Shown here one piece after another: positions 1-6,864 of a DNA stretch of 10,754 bases (position 1 is its first letter; each line of letters opens with the position of its first letter). Location: contig JAGGSM010000296.1 in assembly GCA_021159105.1 (NCBI GenBank), positions 1 through 10,754 of the forward strand, in the 5' to 3' direction. This stretch comes from Candidatus Bipolaricaulota bacterium. Its GTDB lineage: Bacteria; Bipolaricaulota; Bipolaricaulia; UBA7950; UBA9294. Position numbers and translations under genes: made by a program. The notes below the pieces were generated by a model, which did not search any database, was not told the DNA's origin, and was given only the letters and a program-made list of their open reading frames with translations.

Positions 1-494
1 GCACGACGACCTCCCTTGCCAAGTCTACTCTTGCACCGGGAGAATCGGTGGACCTCGAAGTTACGTTTGACAGTGCTGGTTTCAGCGGAAAGATGACGAA
101 GAACATCTACGTAAAATCGAACGATCCAGCTACACCCAAGTTCACCTTGCGGCTGACCGGCAAGGTGAGGAGTCCTGAACCATACAACATCGCGGTGAGC
201 GACCTCAATTACCTCTTCTATCTCCTTGTCGACCTACGCACCCCGCAAGAGTACGACACCTCTCACCTTCTCGGTGCGATCAACATCCCGTACAAAGAAC
301 TTGCCGATTGGGCTGGCCGTTTGCCAAGACGTGTGTTGATCATACTATACGATGAGGATGGGACCCTATCTGATAAGGCAGCACAAATGCTGAATGAAAC
401 CGGATTCCCGGAGGCGAAGAGCCTCCTCGGTGGGCTGAACGAATGGACACGCCAGTTCAAGGACAAATTTATCCACTACGAAACCGCGGGGTGA
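1..494 (+). CDS. DUF1573 / rhodanese-like fusion protein, 5' partial
   Basis: The reading frame is open from base 3 to the TGA at 492-494, so the gene begins before the window; the GTG at 48 is probably internal. The first ~55 visible residues are beta-rich and end in KSNDPATPKFTLRLTGKV, typical of the tail of DUF1573 Ig-like domains, which are usually exported. A rhodanese-like domain follows: LVDLRTPQEYDTSHLLGAINIP (about 228-293), then LIILYDEDGTLSDKAA and a final LLGGLNEW. In sulfurtransferases the active-site loop reads Y-C-x-x-G-x-x-S; here the Cys position is Asp (codon 351-353), so sulfur transfer is unlikely and a binding or structural role is more plausible. It converges on the flavoprotein relic downstream. 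The domain calls are fairly secure; the substrate is unknown. Confidence 0.82.
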   Translation, partial: TTTSLAKSTLAPGESVDLEVTFDSAGFSGKMTKNIYVKSNDPATPKFTLRLTGKVRSPEPYNIAVSDLNYLFYLLVDLRTPQEYDTSHLLGAINIPYKELADWAGRLPRRVLIILYDEDGTLSDKAAQMLNETGFPEAKSLLGGLNEWTRQFKDKFIHYETAG

Positions 495-521
495 TCGGAG
501 ATTAGCCCTGGTAGCGATCAC
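491..521. terminator. Inverted repeat between convergent genes
   Basis: A perfect 7-bp inverted repeat, GTGATCG (491-497) and CGATCAC (515-521), encloses 17 nt. It overlaps the stop codons of both convergent reading frames (TGA 492-494 on plus, TGA at 520-518 on minus). No clear T-tract follows on either strand, so a bidirectional terminator is only a possibility. Confidence 0.3.
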
Positions 522-1183
522 TCCACGCAGCAGCTCATCTTCGTGATGTCACGGCGGAACGCCTGAGTGGCCATCTTGATCCCTTCGGAGAGGGTAGGAA
601 AGATGTGCACTGTGTCGATCAGCTCGTCGATCGTTATCTTGATCAAGCCGCGCGCGTTGTTGTTTGCCCGCACCCCAACCGCAATCAGGAATTCCTCGGC
701 GATGAACGTCAACTCCTCCCCATCGACCGTCGCCTCTACCGTTTTCATCACGTTCTCTTCGCGCGTTGAATTGGCCTCGACCCTTGTATGAATGTCGATC
801 CCTTCCTCTTCCAGGTATCCAGCCAGCGCGATCGAGATTTCCGGCTCCTCATGGGAAAGTGTCCGCTCACCATGAGTGAGGACGGTAACCTTGGGTCCAA
901 AGCGGGAAAACAACAGAGCGAACTCCAGTCCCAGAGGTCCCGCCACGAGAACAATCAGACTCTTCGGAAGTTCTGTGAGGGAGAGAGCCTCGCGGTTCGT
1001 CAGATAGCCAACCTTGTCGATCCCGGGAGACTGAGGAACGCGGGGCGATGGGCCTGTAGCGATGAGGAAGCACTCCGCTCGGATTCGCTCTCCTTAAATC
1101 TCCACCTCTAGGCTATGAGCAACCATCGCCGCGGCAAAACCCGCTGCCCCACCTCCAATAATGACAAGATCATACTTCTTCAT
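518..1183 (-). pseudogene. Mercuric-reductase-like FAD/NAD disulfide oxidoreductase, decayed
   Basis: One frame runs from an ATG at 1183, preceded by an AAGGAGG site, to the TGA at 520. It encodes MKKYDLVIIGGGAAGFAAAM, the FAD-binding Rossmann start of the pyridine nucleotide-disulfide oxidoreductase family. It then jumps after about residue 24 to LEVEI, a TAA stop (1096-1094), then RAECFLIATGPSPRVP. The roughly 90 residues that should carry the redox-active CxxxxC pair are absent. The NAD-binding part follows (GPLGLEFALLFSRFGPKVTV, DGEELTFIAEEFLIAVGVRAN). Near 632-650 a second in-frame jump leads straight to TIDELIDTVHIFPTLSEGIK, removing the second FAD motif and most of the dimerisation domain. 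The C-terminus RRDITKMSCCVE keeps the vicinal Cys pair seen in MerA-type proteins. The length is about half that of the family. Without the redox Cys pair and with a stop it cannot be a working reductase. Confidence 0.88.
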
Positions 1184-1260
1184 TCGCGCCTCCTTGCGTC
1201 CTATCAACATTCGCTGATATGCCCATTTCTGGCTAGCCGTTGCTACCTTAAGTTGCAGGA

Positions 1261-1479
1261 TCAGCCGTCGGTCAGTGCAGCTTCCTTTGCCAACTGCGCG
1301 ATCTCTTCCTCAGGCATTCCCAAGTTCTCCATCATCGCATCGCGGCACGCTTCTCCTCGATGGATCGGCATTGGGTTCCCATCACTTGCCCCGATTATTC
1401 CACCGGCGATTACAACCACTCCGCTAAACAGCAGGCTCATAGCCAATATTGCGCTCAACGCCTTGGTTACATTCCTCAT
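1261..1479 (-). CDS. Small exported or membrane-anchored protein, unknown function
   Basis: This is a 72-residue frame starting at ATG 1479 with AAAGGAGAGG about 6 nt upstream, a good ribosome binding site that supports a real gene. Residues 1-5 carry positive charge and residues ~8-30 form one hydrophobic stretch (ILAMSLLFSGVVVIAGGIIG), either an uncleaved signal anchor or a signal peptide. The remaining ~42 residues are polar and probably helical (MPEEEIAQLAKEAALTDG), with one Cys in RGEACRD. I recognise no family. It lies between the transporter operon and the flavoprotein relic on the same strand, about 78 nt upstream of the relic's start, so the two may once have been co-transcribed. Codon use looks ordinary. 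Confidence 0.6.
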   Translation of the reverse strand: MRNVTKALSAILAMSLLFSGVVVIAGGIIGASDGNPMPIHRGEACRDAMMENLGMPEEEIAQLAKEAALTDG

Positions 1480-1633
1480 TTGGTCCTCTCCTTTTGTTGC
1501 AATAAGTAACCACCACAGTACCGGGCGTTTATGAGGATGGGGTGGAGGAGGTGTCGGGCTCGTGTGTCGAGCTGCACTTCCCGCTCAGAAGGATCGCTGG
1601 GGATCTCCTCGTGGAAATGTGCTTGCATGAGAG

Positions 1634-1662
1634 GGTGAACCGCCCATGTGAGGCGGCTCACT
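1634..1662 (-). terminator. Hairpin downstream of aapP, candidate terminator
   Basis: On the minus strand TGAGCCGCC and GGCGGTTCA pair with one G-T wobble around a 7-nt loop (TCACATG), and a further G-C extends the stem to about ten pairs. It lies about 30 nt past the aapP stop codon, where an operon-ending hairpin would be expected. No U-run follows, so it may be a 3'-end stabiliser rather than a classical intrinsic terminator. Confidence 0.45.
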
Positions 1663-1692
1663 CTTGCCTGGACTGTGTGTGCGTTCAGTGCT

Positions 1693-2445
1693 CTAGTAGT
1701 CGAGGATCTGCGATAGGAAGAGCTTCGTTCGCTCGTGCTGTGGGTTGTGGAAGAAGTCCTCAGGGGTGTTCTCTTCGACTATCTGTCCGTAGTCGAAGAA
1801 GATGATCCTATCGGCCACTTCTCGCGCGAAGCCCATCTCGTGTGTGACGACGATCATCGTCATACCGCTTCTTGCAAGCTCCTTCATTACATCCAGTACT
1901 TCCTTGATCATCTCAGGGTCCAGCGCTGAGGTCGGCTCGTCGAAGAGCATGATCTTGGGGGACATGGCCAGGGCACGCGCGATGGCGACCCGCTGCTGCT
2001 GCCCGCCGGAAAGCTGGCCGGGATACTTGTCCGCTTGATCAGGGATGCCGACGCGCTCCAGGAGCTGTAGGGCGATCTCTTCTGCTTTGCTCTTCTTCAT
2101 CTTCAGCACCCAGAAGGGAGCGAGGGAGACGTTCTGCAGAACGGTCAGGTGCGGGAACAAGTTGAATTGCTGGAACACCATTCCCACGTCGCGGCGGATA
2201 GCCTCGATGTTGCGCAGATCGTTGGTGAGTTCTATGCCATCGACGATGATCTGTCCCTTCTGATGGTCCTCCAGACGGTTGATTGTCCGAATGCAGGTTG
2301 ACTTCCCTGAGCCAGATGGACCACAGATGACCAGCACCTCCCCCGTATGCATGGAGAACGACACCCCTCTGAGAACGTGGAAGTCGCCGTACCACTTATG
2401 CACATCGCGCAAGATGATTATTCCTTCATTGTTATTTGTAGACAA
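1693..2445 (-). CDS. aapP: General amino acid ABC transporter, ATP-binding protein
   Basis: This 250-residue cytoplasmic ATPase powers the permease pair encoded just upstream. All nucleotide-binding motifs are present: Walker A GPSGSGKST (42-50), Q-loop FQQFNLFPHLTV (about 91-102), signature LSGGQQQR (145-152), Walker B IMLFDEP with catalytic Glu170, D-loop SALD, and the switch His202 in VVTHEMGFA. The length and the QQFNLFPH and THEMGFA motifs are those of polar amino acid ATPases (GlnQ/HisP/AapP group). The start is a TTG at 2445 with AGGAGG 9 nt upstream; no ATG lies near. The ribosome site sits inside the last codons of aapM, 13 nt before the start, so the genes are probably translationally linked. 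It is the last gene of the operon. Confidence 0.95.
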   Translation of the reverse strand: MSTNNNEGIIILRDVHKWYGDFHVLRGVSFSMHTGEVLVICGPSGSGKSTCIRTINRLEDHQKGQIIVDGIELTNDLRNIEAIRRDVGMVFQQFNLFPHLTVLQNVSLAPFWVLKMKKSKAEEIALQLLERVGIPDQADKYPGQLSGGQQQRVAIARALAMSPKIMLFDEPTSALDPEMIKEVLDVMKELARSGMTMIVVTHEMGFAREVADRIIFFDYGQIVEENTPEDFFHNPQHERTKLFLSQILDY

Positions 2446-2454
2446 TGTGTATTC

Positions 2455-2460
2455 CCTCCT
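2455..2460 (-). promoter_or_regulatory. Ribosome binding site fixing the TTG start of aapP
   Basis: AGGAGG lies 9 nt before the TTG at 2445 and within the last bases of aapM. No ATG is available in frame near the conserved N-terminus, so this site decides the start. Confidence 0.75.
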
Positions 2461-3676
2461 AACGTTCCCCTACACCGAGTGATTTCTCTATCCTGCGGCT
2501 GATGTAGGACATTGAGTAGCACGCCAGCCAGAAGACCACTCCGATGAAGACATACAGCTCGAAGATCGTCCCCCGCCACTGGACGTTTCCCATGATGCTG
2601 CGCGAGATATGGAGAAGCTCAAGTATCGCTATGAATCCGAACAGTGTCGTATCCATAAACAGGGAGATGAACTGCCCGACGATCGCCGGAATGACCAAGC
2701 GCAGCGCTTGCGGCATGATGATCAGTGTGGTTGTGAGCAGCTTGTTCAGCCCAACGGCGTTCGCTGCCTCGTATTGCCCCTTCGGGATCGCCTGCAAGCC
2801 TCCGCGGACGTTCTCCGCCATGTAGGCTGCCTCAAAGGCGGTGATCGTCATCATCGCGCGGATCAACAGATCGGGTCGGACATTTGACGGCAGCAACAAC
2901 TGCAGCATGATGCTCGCCATGAACAGAAGGGTGATCAGTGGGACGCCGCGAATGATCTCTATGTACGCGGTGCAGATGAGGCGTATCGCCGGTAGCTCGC
3001 TCCTCCGGCCGAGGGCGAGAAGGATACCGATGGGGAACGAAAGGGCTATCCCGACAATAGCACCGATGATGTTGAGCATCAGTCCCCAGCTGTTCCTTCC
3101 CTCGACTACCGGAAGGAGACCGGATATCCCGTTCACCAGCATGATCGTGACAGGAAGTGAAAGGACCCACAGGCCTATTTCAATGTGCTTGTAGCGGCGG
3201 AAACGCTTTCCGAAGTGTCCCAGAAGGAACCCGATACCTGTTGAGGCGCCCATTCCGAGTATCCACCCTCGTGTCATCAGGCCGAAGGGAAGGATCGCCA
3301 ACACGACGGATACTATGGCGATTGTCATCGAGATCTGACGCATTAGCCCACCGCGCGATCCTCCTGCGGACCCCACCAGAAATGAGATGAGGTAGAGGGT
3401 CGTCCAGATGCGCCATATGTCCTCCAGCGGGTAGGTCCCCACCAGCAGCAGCTTCAGGTTGGCCGGAATGACCTCCCATCTGGCCCCCAACGCCCACTTT
3501 CCCAATCCCAATAGGAGAACGACTATGAACACCGTAAAAACAACGGTCAAAATAGCGTTGAACCAGCTGCTGAACAGGTTTTCCTTCAACCACCTGAGGA
3601 CAGGGATTCTCTCGATTGGAGGGGGTAGCTCGTCGTCTCCGTACGTGTGACTTCGCTTTCTCGTTTCGTCCATCAT
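2459..3676 (-). CDS. aapM: General amino acid ABC transporter, permease AapM
   Basis: This is a 405-residue inner-membrane permease, the second of the heterodimer. The start is the ATG at 3676, which overlaps the aapQ stop in an ATGATG arrangement. The frame stays open further upstream only because it runs through aapQ out of frame. The N-terminal ~30 residues are polar (MMDETRKRSHTYGDDELPPP), followed by several hydrophobic segments. The transport domain occupies about residues 195-395. The EAA loop EAANAVGLNKLLTTTLIIMP (303-322), which contacts the ATPase, is intact. GVPLITLLFMASIMLQLLLP is typical of HisM/AapM-type permeases. The long N-terminal extension with extra membrane helices distinguishes the Aap/Bzt group from shorter GlnP-type permeases. 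It is followed by aapP with a 13-nt gap. Confidence 0.95.
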   Translation of the reverse strand: MMDETRKRSHTYGDDELPPPIERIPVLRWLKENLFSSWFNAILTVVFTVFIVVLLLGLGKWALGARWEVIPANLKLLLVGTYPLEDIWRIWTTLYLISFLVGSAGGSRGGLMRQISMTIAIVSVVLAILPFGLMTRGWILGMGASTGIGFLLGHFGKRFRRYKHIEIGLWVLSLPVTIMLVNGISGLLPVVEGRNSWGLMLNIIGAIVGIALSFPIGILLALGRRSELPAIRLICTAYIEIIRGVPLITLLFMASIMLQLLLPSNVRPDLLIRAMMTITAFEAAYMAENVRGGLQAIPKGQYEAANAVGLNKLLTTTLIIMPQALRLVIPAIVGQFISLFMDTTLFGFIAILELLHISRSIMGNVQWRGTIFELYVFIGVVFWLACYSMSYISRRIEKSLGVGER

Positions 3677-4854
3677 CGCTCCACCAGCTTCATCCGTTTG
3701 TTGTAGTAGTTCATCGCCAGAGAGGTGAGCAGGCTCATGGTCAGGTAGCTGGCCATGATCAGAAGGATCATCTCGACCGCTCTGCCCGTCTGATTGAAGA
3801 TGGTCGTGCCAACATTCATCAGGTCGTAATACCCAATCAAGATGGCCAGGCTGGAGTTCTTCGTGAGGTTCAAGTACTGACTGGCCAGCGGCGGAATGAT
3901 CACCCGCAGTGCCTGCGGGAGGATTACGAGGCGGAGAATCTGCACCTTGCTGAGGCCAACGGCGCTGGCAGCTTCTGTCTGTCCTTTGCTGATCGCTTGT
4001 ATTCCCGCCCTTACAATCTCCGCGATGAATGCCGCTGTGTAGACCGACAGACCGAGGAGAAGAGCGGTGAACGATGTCGATAAGGATAGCCCTCCTGTGA
4101 AGTTGAATTTGTTCAATACCGGGATGGTCAACTTGAGCGGGTTGCCGGGAGTGATGAACCATCCGGCGGCCAGGATCAGGATAAAGACGGTTCCCGCCCA
4201 GATGATTGGGAACCCCGGGCGCTCCGCGCGCTTGAGCTGGGTGCGACGAAACATGTACACCCCAGCTCCCACAATCAGTCCGCCAAGTATGTACCATGCC
4301 CAAGTGCCGAACGAATCAGTCGGGATGGCCCAGGGCATGTACACACCCCTCCGCGTCAGGTAGATCGCACCAGGGAGGTGAATGCTGTTCTTCACCAGGG
4401 GCAGTGCGGTCAGCATGACGGCGAAGTACCAGAAGAATAGCTGCACGAGTAGTGGTATGTTACGTATCACTTCAACATAGACGCCGGCGATCTTTTTCAC
4501 CAGCCAATTGCTCGACAGGCGCGAGATGCCGATGATCACTCCGAGTAGCGTCGCAATCACGATCCCGATGGCAGAGACCTTCAGCGTGTTGACGATTCCG
4601 ACGAAGAACGCATATCCATTGACATCGGTCGGACTGTAGTGCAATCCCTCGGAGATGGGAAACCCGGCCGTGTTTTTGAGGAACCGGAAACCGATCTTCA
4701 GACCGGATGCCTGCAGGTTGTATTGCAGGTTGTTGAACAGCCACCAAATGCCAGCGGCGATAAGTGCGAGGAAGACGACCTGAGCGATTACGCGCAAAAC
4801 TCGAATGTCACGCCAAAACGGTATCGAATGGGAGGAAGCCACCTTCTTGGCCAA
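3673..4854 (-). CDS. aapQ: General amino acid ABC transporter, permease AapQ
   Basis: This is a 393-residue membrane permease. A hydrophobic helix lies at about 20-42, then the transport domain begins at VGIVNTLKVSAIGIVIATLLGVIIG (about 85-109). VEVIRNIPLLVQLFFWYF is a hallmark of polar amino acid permeases. A periplasmic and membrane insertion of about 100 residues (about 150-255) follows, as in the Aap/Bzt family. The EAA loop EAASAVGLSKVQILRLVILP (294-313) is intact. The start is TTG at 4854 with AAGGAG 6 nt upstream; no ATG lies in the N-terminal region. The last bases overlap the aapM start. A strong hairpin separates it from aapJ. It forms the translocation path together with AapM. Confidence 0.95.
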   Translation of the reverse strand: MAKKVASSHSIPFWRDIRVLRVIAQVVFLALIAAGIWWLFNNLQYNLQASGLKIGFRFLKNTAGFPISEGLHYSPTDVNGYAFFVGIVNTLKVSAIGIVIATLLGVIIGISRLSSNWLVKKIAGVYVEVIRNIPLLVQLFFWYFAVMLTALPLVKNSIHLPGAIYLTRRGVYMPWAIPTDSFGTWAWYILGGLIVGAGVYMFRRTQLKRAERPGFPIIWAGTVFILILAAGWFITPGNPLKLTIPVLNKFNFTGGLSLSTSFTALLLGLSVYTAAFIAEIVRAGIQAISKGQTEAASAVGLSKVQILRLVILPQALRVIIPPLASQYLNLTKNSSLAILIGYYDLMNVGTTIFNQTGRAVEMILLIMASYLTMSLLTSLAMNYYNKRMKLVER

Positions 4855-4860
4855 TACTTA

Positions 4861-4866
4861 CTCCTT
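4861..4866 (-). promoter_or_regulatory. Ribosome binding site fixing the TTG start of aapQ
   Basis: AAGGAG lies 6 nt before the TTG at 4854. It also falls just downstream of the intercistronic hairpin, so aapQ translation should start on RNA lying 3' of that structure. Confidence 0.75.
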
Positions 4867-4884
4867 CCAGGGATTAAGAAGAGA

Positions 4885-4916
4885 GAGTACAGCCTGCTTT
4901 CGTGCAGGCTGTACTC
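4885..4916 (-). terminator. Strong intercistronic stem-loop between aapJ and aapQ
   Basis: GAGTACAGCCTGC and its exact complement form a perfect 13-bp stem with a 6-nt loop (ACGAAA on the minus strand). It starts about 13 nt after the aapJ stop. Only a weak pyrimidine tract (TCTCTTCTTAAT) follows, so partial termination or protection of the aapJ mRNA 3' end is likelier than complete termination. Such hairpins commonly raise binding-protein output over permease output in ABC operons. Confidence 0.75.
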
Positions 4917-4929
4917 ATCGATCAAAATT

Positions 4930-5940
4930 CTAACGCCATGCTGGGCAGTAGATCAGCCCACCATCAGTCCAAAGAGCGTTCAGGGATCCAGCTCGCGGTA
5001 TGTCAAGGCCGTTCGGGCCCAGATTGCGCTCGTAGATCTCGCCGTAGTTTCCGACGGCTTTGATGACGTTGACAGCCCAGTCTTCAGACAGACCGAGCTT
5101 TGCGCCCATTCCGCCCTCTTTCCCAAGGAAGCGGCGGACAGAAGGATTGTCGCTCTCGAATGTGGCGACGTTGGCCTGTGTTATTCCGTGCTCCTCAGCG
5201 AAGAACGTGGCGAAGACCGTCCACTTGACGATGTCGAACCACTGGTCATCGCCGTGTCGGACGACTGGTCCCAACGGTTCCTTGGAGATGGTGTCCGGAA
5301 GGATGACGTTGTCGGCCGGGACCTTGGCGGTCGTCCGCAGCGATGCAAGCTGTGACTTATCGCTCGTGTAGGCATCGCAGCTTCCAGCGTCGTACGCGCC
5401 GAAGGAGGCTTCCGTATCAGCGAACACCTGTGTCTTCAATGAAAGACCGTGCGCTCGGAAAACATCGGCCAAGTTCCCTTCCGTTGTCGTACCGGAGGTG
5501 ACGCAGACAGTTGCTCCGTCCAGGTCATCGACAGAATTGATCCCTTCAGCCTTGCGAACGATGAATCCCTGCCCATCGTAGAAGGTGGTCGGGCAGAAAT
5601 TCAGGCCCAAGTCCATCGAATCACGGGTGAGGGTCCATGTGGTATTGCGCAGCAACACATCGATCTGCCCCGTCTGTAGCGCGGTAAGTCGCTCGCCAGC
5701 GGTCAGGGGAATGAACTTAACGTCTACCCCGATCGCCGCGGCGATGGCCCGACCATAGTCAACATCGAATCCACTGTACTCGCCAGTAGTAGTATCTAGG
5801 TATCCAAACCCAGGAAGAACGGCATTTGTGCCAACAATCAGATAGCCGCGATCGAGGATCGTCTGCAAAGTCTGCTGTCCCATCGCAGCGATGGAGAGGA
5901 CCAGCACCAATAACATACCAACAACAAGAATCTTCTTCAA
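4930..5940 (-). CDS. aapJ: General amino acid ABC transporter, substrate-binding protein
   Basis: This 336-residue secreted or periplasmic binding protein captures L-amino acids for AapQM. Residues 1-20 are a signal peptide (MKKILVVGMLLVLVLSIAAM) without a lipobox Cys. The SBP family-3 fold begins with LQTILDRGYLIVGTN. Family hallmarks of AapJ/BztA/YhdW are visible: PGFGYLDTTTGEYSGFDVDY, TALQTGQIDVLLRNTTWTL (about 86-104), FYDGQGFIV (120-128), DAYTSDKSQLASLR, and a C-terminus near GLIYCPAWR where relatives have a similar GGLIYAPP-type ending. The start is TTG at 5940 with AAGGAGG 5 nt upstream. It heads the operon behind a leader of roughly 185 nt that contains a copy of the structured repeat. 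The family takes up a broad range of amino acids; the actual specificity here is not visible. Confidence 0.95.
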   Translation of the reverse strand: MKKILVVGMLLVLVLSIAAMGQQTLQTILDRGYLIVGTNAVLPGFGYLDTTTGEYSGFDVDYGRAIAAAIGVDVKFIPLTAGERLTALQTGQIDVLLRNTTWTLTRDSMDLGLNFCPTTFYDGQGFIVRKAEGINSVDDLDGATVCVTSGTTTEGNLADVFRAHGLSLKTQVFADTEASFGAYDAGSCDAYTSDKSQLASLRTTAKVPADNVILPDTISKEPLGPVVRHGDDQWFDIVKWTVFATFFAEEHGITQANVATFESDNPSVRRFLGKEGGMGAKLGLSEDWAVNVIKAVGNYGEIYERNLGPNGLDIPRAGSLNALWTDGGLIYCPAWR

Positions 5941-5945
5941 GTTTA

Positions 5946-5952
5946 CCTCCTT
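5946..5952 (-). promoter_or_regulatory. Ribosome binding site fixing the TTG start of aapJ
   Basis: AAGGAGG lies 5 nt before the TTG at 5940 and immediately 3' of the structured repeat copy. A structural change in that repeat could therefore affect access to this site. Confidence 0.8.
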
Positions 5953-5955
5953 GTG

Positions 5956-6036
5956 GTCTTGAATCCCTACAGGGGTTCATCCCCCGCCCCTTGGGACGTG
6001 CTTCTTGCAAAGCTTCTTGATACGCCGTCCGCTTGC
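5956..6036 (-). repeat. Structured intergenic repeat, copy 1 (aapJ leader)
   Basis: On the minus strand it runs from GCAAGCGGACGG through TATCAAGAAGC, GTCCCAA and CGGGGGAT to CCCTGTAGGGATTCAAGAC. The same ordered blocks recur at 7632-7730 and 8715-8795. Possible hairpins are GCTT-TGCAAG-AAGC, GTCC-CAAG-GGGC, and GAA/CCC pairing with GGG/TTC around TGTA. It ends 4 nt before the aapJ ribosome binding site, in sense orientation. Confidence 0.75.
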
Positions 6037-6090
6037 GGCAGGGTTGTTCATTCTGAGCCCTAAATCAACTTCCGCCAGGAATTACTCTTA

Positions 6091-6100
6091 TCACCTCCTT
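6091..6100 (-). promoter_or_regulatory. Orphan perfect Shine-Dalgarno sequence in aapJ leader
   Basis: AAGGAGGTGA is fully complementary to the conserved 16S rRNA 3' end, but no start codon with a meaningful frame follows: the embedded GTG gives nine codons and then a stop. It lies about 150 nt before the aapJ start. It may be a ribosome standby or leader-peptide remnant, or chance. Confidence 0.35.
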
Positions 6101-6132
6101 ATTCCTATAAGGTCAATAAGCTAAATATCATC

Positions 6133-6162
6133 TATATAAGATACAACCATCCTGAATAACAA
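6133..6162 (-). promoter_or_regulatory. Candidate aapJQMP promoter
   Basis: On the minus strand TTGTTA (6162-6157) and TATATA (6138-6133) are separated by 18 nt, in the most AT-rich part of the region. Transcription from here would give a leader of roughly 185 nt that includes repeat copy 1. A second possible pair in the same direction is TTGACC (from 6115) and TGATAA, 17 nt apart. Confidence 0.45.
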
Positions 6163-6226
6163 TCGAATTACACAGCATTTGCTTCTAGTTGAAACAATGC
6201 ACAGCACCGCTCAGGTACAGCGTCTC

Positions 6227-6261
6227 CACCACTTACCATTTCACCATAGCGAAAAGTGGTG
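6227..6261. repeat. 8-bp inverted repeat upstream of the aap promoter
   Basis: CACCACTT (6227-6234) and AAGTGGTG (6254-6261) are perfect inverted copies 19 nt apart. The spacer contains ACCAT twice. It lies about 65 nt upstream of the candidate -35 element, so it could be a protein-binding site or a hairpin 3' of the nitrilase relic. Confidence 0.35.
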
Positions 6262-6392
6262 CAAAAGTCAATATCCGAGAGGGCCTATTTCAGCGCATTA
6301 GATATGCCAATAACTGCATATTCTTGGTCGTGTTTGGTATCTGTGTAAGGATGGTGAGATCGTGCCGAAGGTATAGCTTTCGAGTGAACCGA

Positions 6393-6830
6393 TCAGCGGC
6401 GGAAGTCGGTGCGAAGAAATGGTGCGTGGGCCTTCTCGAGCGCATCGACCCCTCTGTACACCCTCGGCTTGCGATAGGCGTCGCCCCACGTCTCGCGGCG
6501 TCGGTACTCACGGATCGCATCCATGTAGAAGCTTGCAATCAACATCCCTTCTCTCTCATCGGCCTCAACCAGCGTGACATCCAGAGAGCGCTCTTGCTCG
6601 TCAAACGCGTTTGGTTTGACCGCCATCGAGTGACCGTTGCACTTCGGTGATGCGTAGTTGGCCATCGCACCGCCAACCATGTTCTCGAATGCCCTCGCCT
6701 TGAACTGATCGATTCTGTTCTGCTCGAGAGTGCGGGCGTTTGGAACGAGGATCAGCTCTGCTCCGGCAAGCATCAGCGTGTGCCCACTCTCGAAGAGGGC
6801 GAGATCAATCTCATCTCCTTGGGCCATCAC
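6393..6830 (-). pseudogene. Carbon-nitrogen hydrolase (nitrilase family), C-terminal remnant
   Basis: The 145-residue frame matches only the second half of a nitrilase-superfamily amidohydrolase: LMLAGAELILVPNA, QFKARAFENMVGGAMANYA, CNGHSMAVKPNAFDE, VEADEREGMLIASFYMDAIREYRRRETWGDAYRKP. The intact C-terminus resembles N-carbamoylputrescine-amidase-type enzymes. In the family this part is preceded by the Glu and Lys of the triad and by a catalytic Cys in a loop like ICYDREFPES. Here the aligned stretch reads EIDLALFES, with no Cys, and the first ~140 residues are missing. An in-frame TAG sits three codons upstream (6839-6837). GTG/ATG codons at 6830-6825 could start translation, but the product would be inactive as a hydrolase. 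The truncation point lies just after the tRNA-Ala gene. Confidence 0.85.
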
Positions 6831-6864
6831 AAGACTCTAAGTGGCAAACAGACAAGAAAGGCTG

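Larger units (their letters stand above)
5941..6392. other. Leader and intergenic region upstream of aapJ
   Basis: This is a 452-nt gap without a convincing gene. From the aapJ side it holds the ribosome site, repeat copy 1, a free-standing AAGGAGGTGA (minus, 6091-6100), an AT-rich stretch (about 6100-6180) with a candidate promoter, and an 8-bp inverted repeat at 6227-6261. The part from about 6262 to 6392, just downstream of the nitrilase relic, shows nothing I can name. Confidence 0.6.

Noticed and set aside
48..50. GTG as the true start of the rhodanese fusion
   Set aside because: The frame is open to the window edge with DUF1573-like sequence upstream and no ribosome site before the GTG.
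1476..1661. 61-residue minus-strand open frame overlapping the small exported protein's leader
   Set aside because: No ribosome site or domain; it overlaps the candidate aapP terminator and the well-supported 72-residue gene start.
3677..4303. Upstream extension of the aapM frame giving a 614-residue protein
   Set aside because: The first 209 residues run antiframe through aapQ, are low-complexity and show no membrane segments; the ATG at 3676 overlapping the aapQ stop is the natural start.
6189..6650. 153-residue plus-strand open frame
   Set aside because: It overlaps the nitrilase remnant antisense and intergenic sequence, without a ribosome site or family features.
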